64,000 bases of DNA from Novosphingobium sp. (GTDB lineage: Bacteria; Pseudomonadota; Alphaproteobacteria; Sphingomonadales; Sphingomonadaceae): positions 62,001-126,000 of the forward strand of contig JACKKV010000006.1 in NCBI GenBank assembly GCA_024236235.1. The letters run 5' to 3'. Below are positions 63,885 to 64,000 of the stretch, piece by piece (positions within the stretch are counted from its first letter, which is position 1; every line of letters starts with the position of its first letter). The notes under the pieces are model-generated. The model saw only the letters and a list, made by a program, of their open reading frames with translations, was not told where the DNA came from and searched no databases. A program made the position numbers and the translations under genes.

Positions 63885-64000
63885 GAAAACGCATCAAAAC
63901 CGCACTGATCCTCTCCGCCTTCATTCCGCTCATGGCCGTGCCCGCCGATGCCGCGCTGGTCTGGCAAAGGGTAACGACAGGTTCCGGAGCTGTCGGTACG
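63881..64000 (+). CDS. exported protein, truncated by the window edge
   Basis: The first 40 residues of an open gene: a signal peptide (about 1-24, RKRIKTALILSAFIPLMAVPADA with a likely AxA cleavage) followed by ALVWQRVTTGSGAVGT. The ATG overlaps the lipoprotein stop. It could be a VirB5-like or other periplasmic component, but nothing in 40 residues identifies it. Confidence 0.6.
   Translation, partial: MRKRIKTALILSAFIPLMAVPADAALVWQRVTTGSGAVGT

Overview
The window is about 56.5 kb of core chromosome from a GC-rich alphaproteobacterium, followed by about 7.4 kb of a more AT-rich integrated element that runs off the right end. The lineage is most likely Sphingomonadales (Sphingomonadaceae or Erythrobacteraceae type). 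The evidence is the order mnmG-mnmE-rho-hemJ-hemE / PSRP-maf-aroE-coaE-dnaQ, a PopZ gene, a MmcB gene, a fused thiS-thiG gene, long-form HPF followed by ptsN, and a dispersed repeat of the kind I associate with sphingomonads.

The left end is the replication-origin neighbourhood. A perfect 16-bp parS palindrome lies between mnmG and mnmE (233-248). The 359-bp divergent gap between hemE and the RP001/PSRP gene (7205-7563) sits exactly where Caulobacter and Rickettsia carry oriC; it has an AT-rich tract, DnaA-box-like sequences and three GANTC sites. The nearest genes read away from it on both sides. 8.4-14.0 kb is a compact rightward block (maf, aroE, coaE, dnaQ, hpf, ptsN, thioesterase, DUF1491, SleB-like hydrolase). 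14-19 kb reads mostly leftward (xth, erpA, CBS protein, ferredoxin, popZ, tolC, PCMT-like).

19-31.7 kb holds class I fumarase, a metallophosphoesterase, rplM-rpsI, a COX15-type heme A synthase with a 36-codon remnant that looks like cutA, a MerC-thiSG pair behind a Zur-like palindrome, an acyl-CoA synthetase, gamma-glutamyltransferase and pyrD. A 302-bp gap upstream of the suf operon contains an orphan rightward intrinsic terminator and a perfect 11-bp hairpin, a good small-RNA candidate. 32.0-38.0 kb is a tightly overlapping suf operon (Rrf2 regulator, sufB, a DUF559 nuclease-like gene, sufC, sufD, sufS, a DUF59 protein, sufA). 38-56.4 kb contains housekeeping and envelope genes: sugar kinase, purD, xseA, M23 lipoprotein, rpmB, tadA, RNase T2, nadC, a LytS/LytTR two-component pair, two M48-type proteases flanking a DsbA-like gene, a PAS-like acidic protein and mmcB.

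At 56.5 kb a tRNA-Arg(CCG) gene marks the edge of the mobile element. A large serine recombinase faces the tRNA, and its reading frame runs antisense through the whole tRNA into the host flank. The element carries a VirD4/TraG-like ATPase and several small genes without recognisable families, some followed by their own terminator. It also has a structured noncoding leader, a small protein ending in a textbook beta-clamp-binding motif, a perfect DnaA box in AT-rich DNA, a lipoprotein and a truncated secreted protein. No relaxase and no second att site are visible, so the element continues beyond the window. This is the least described part of the sequence.
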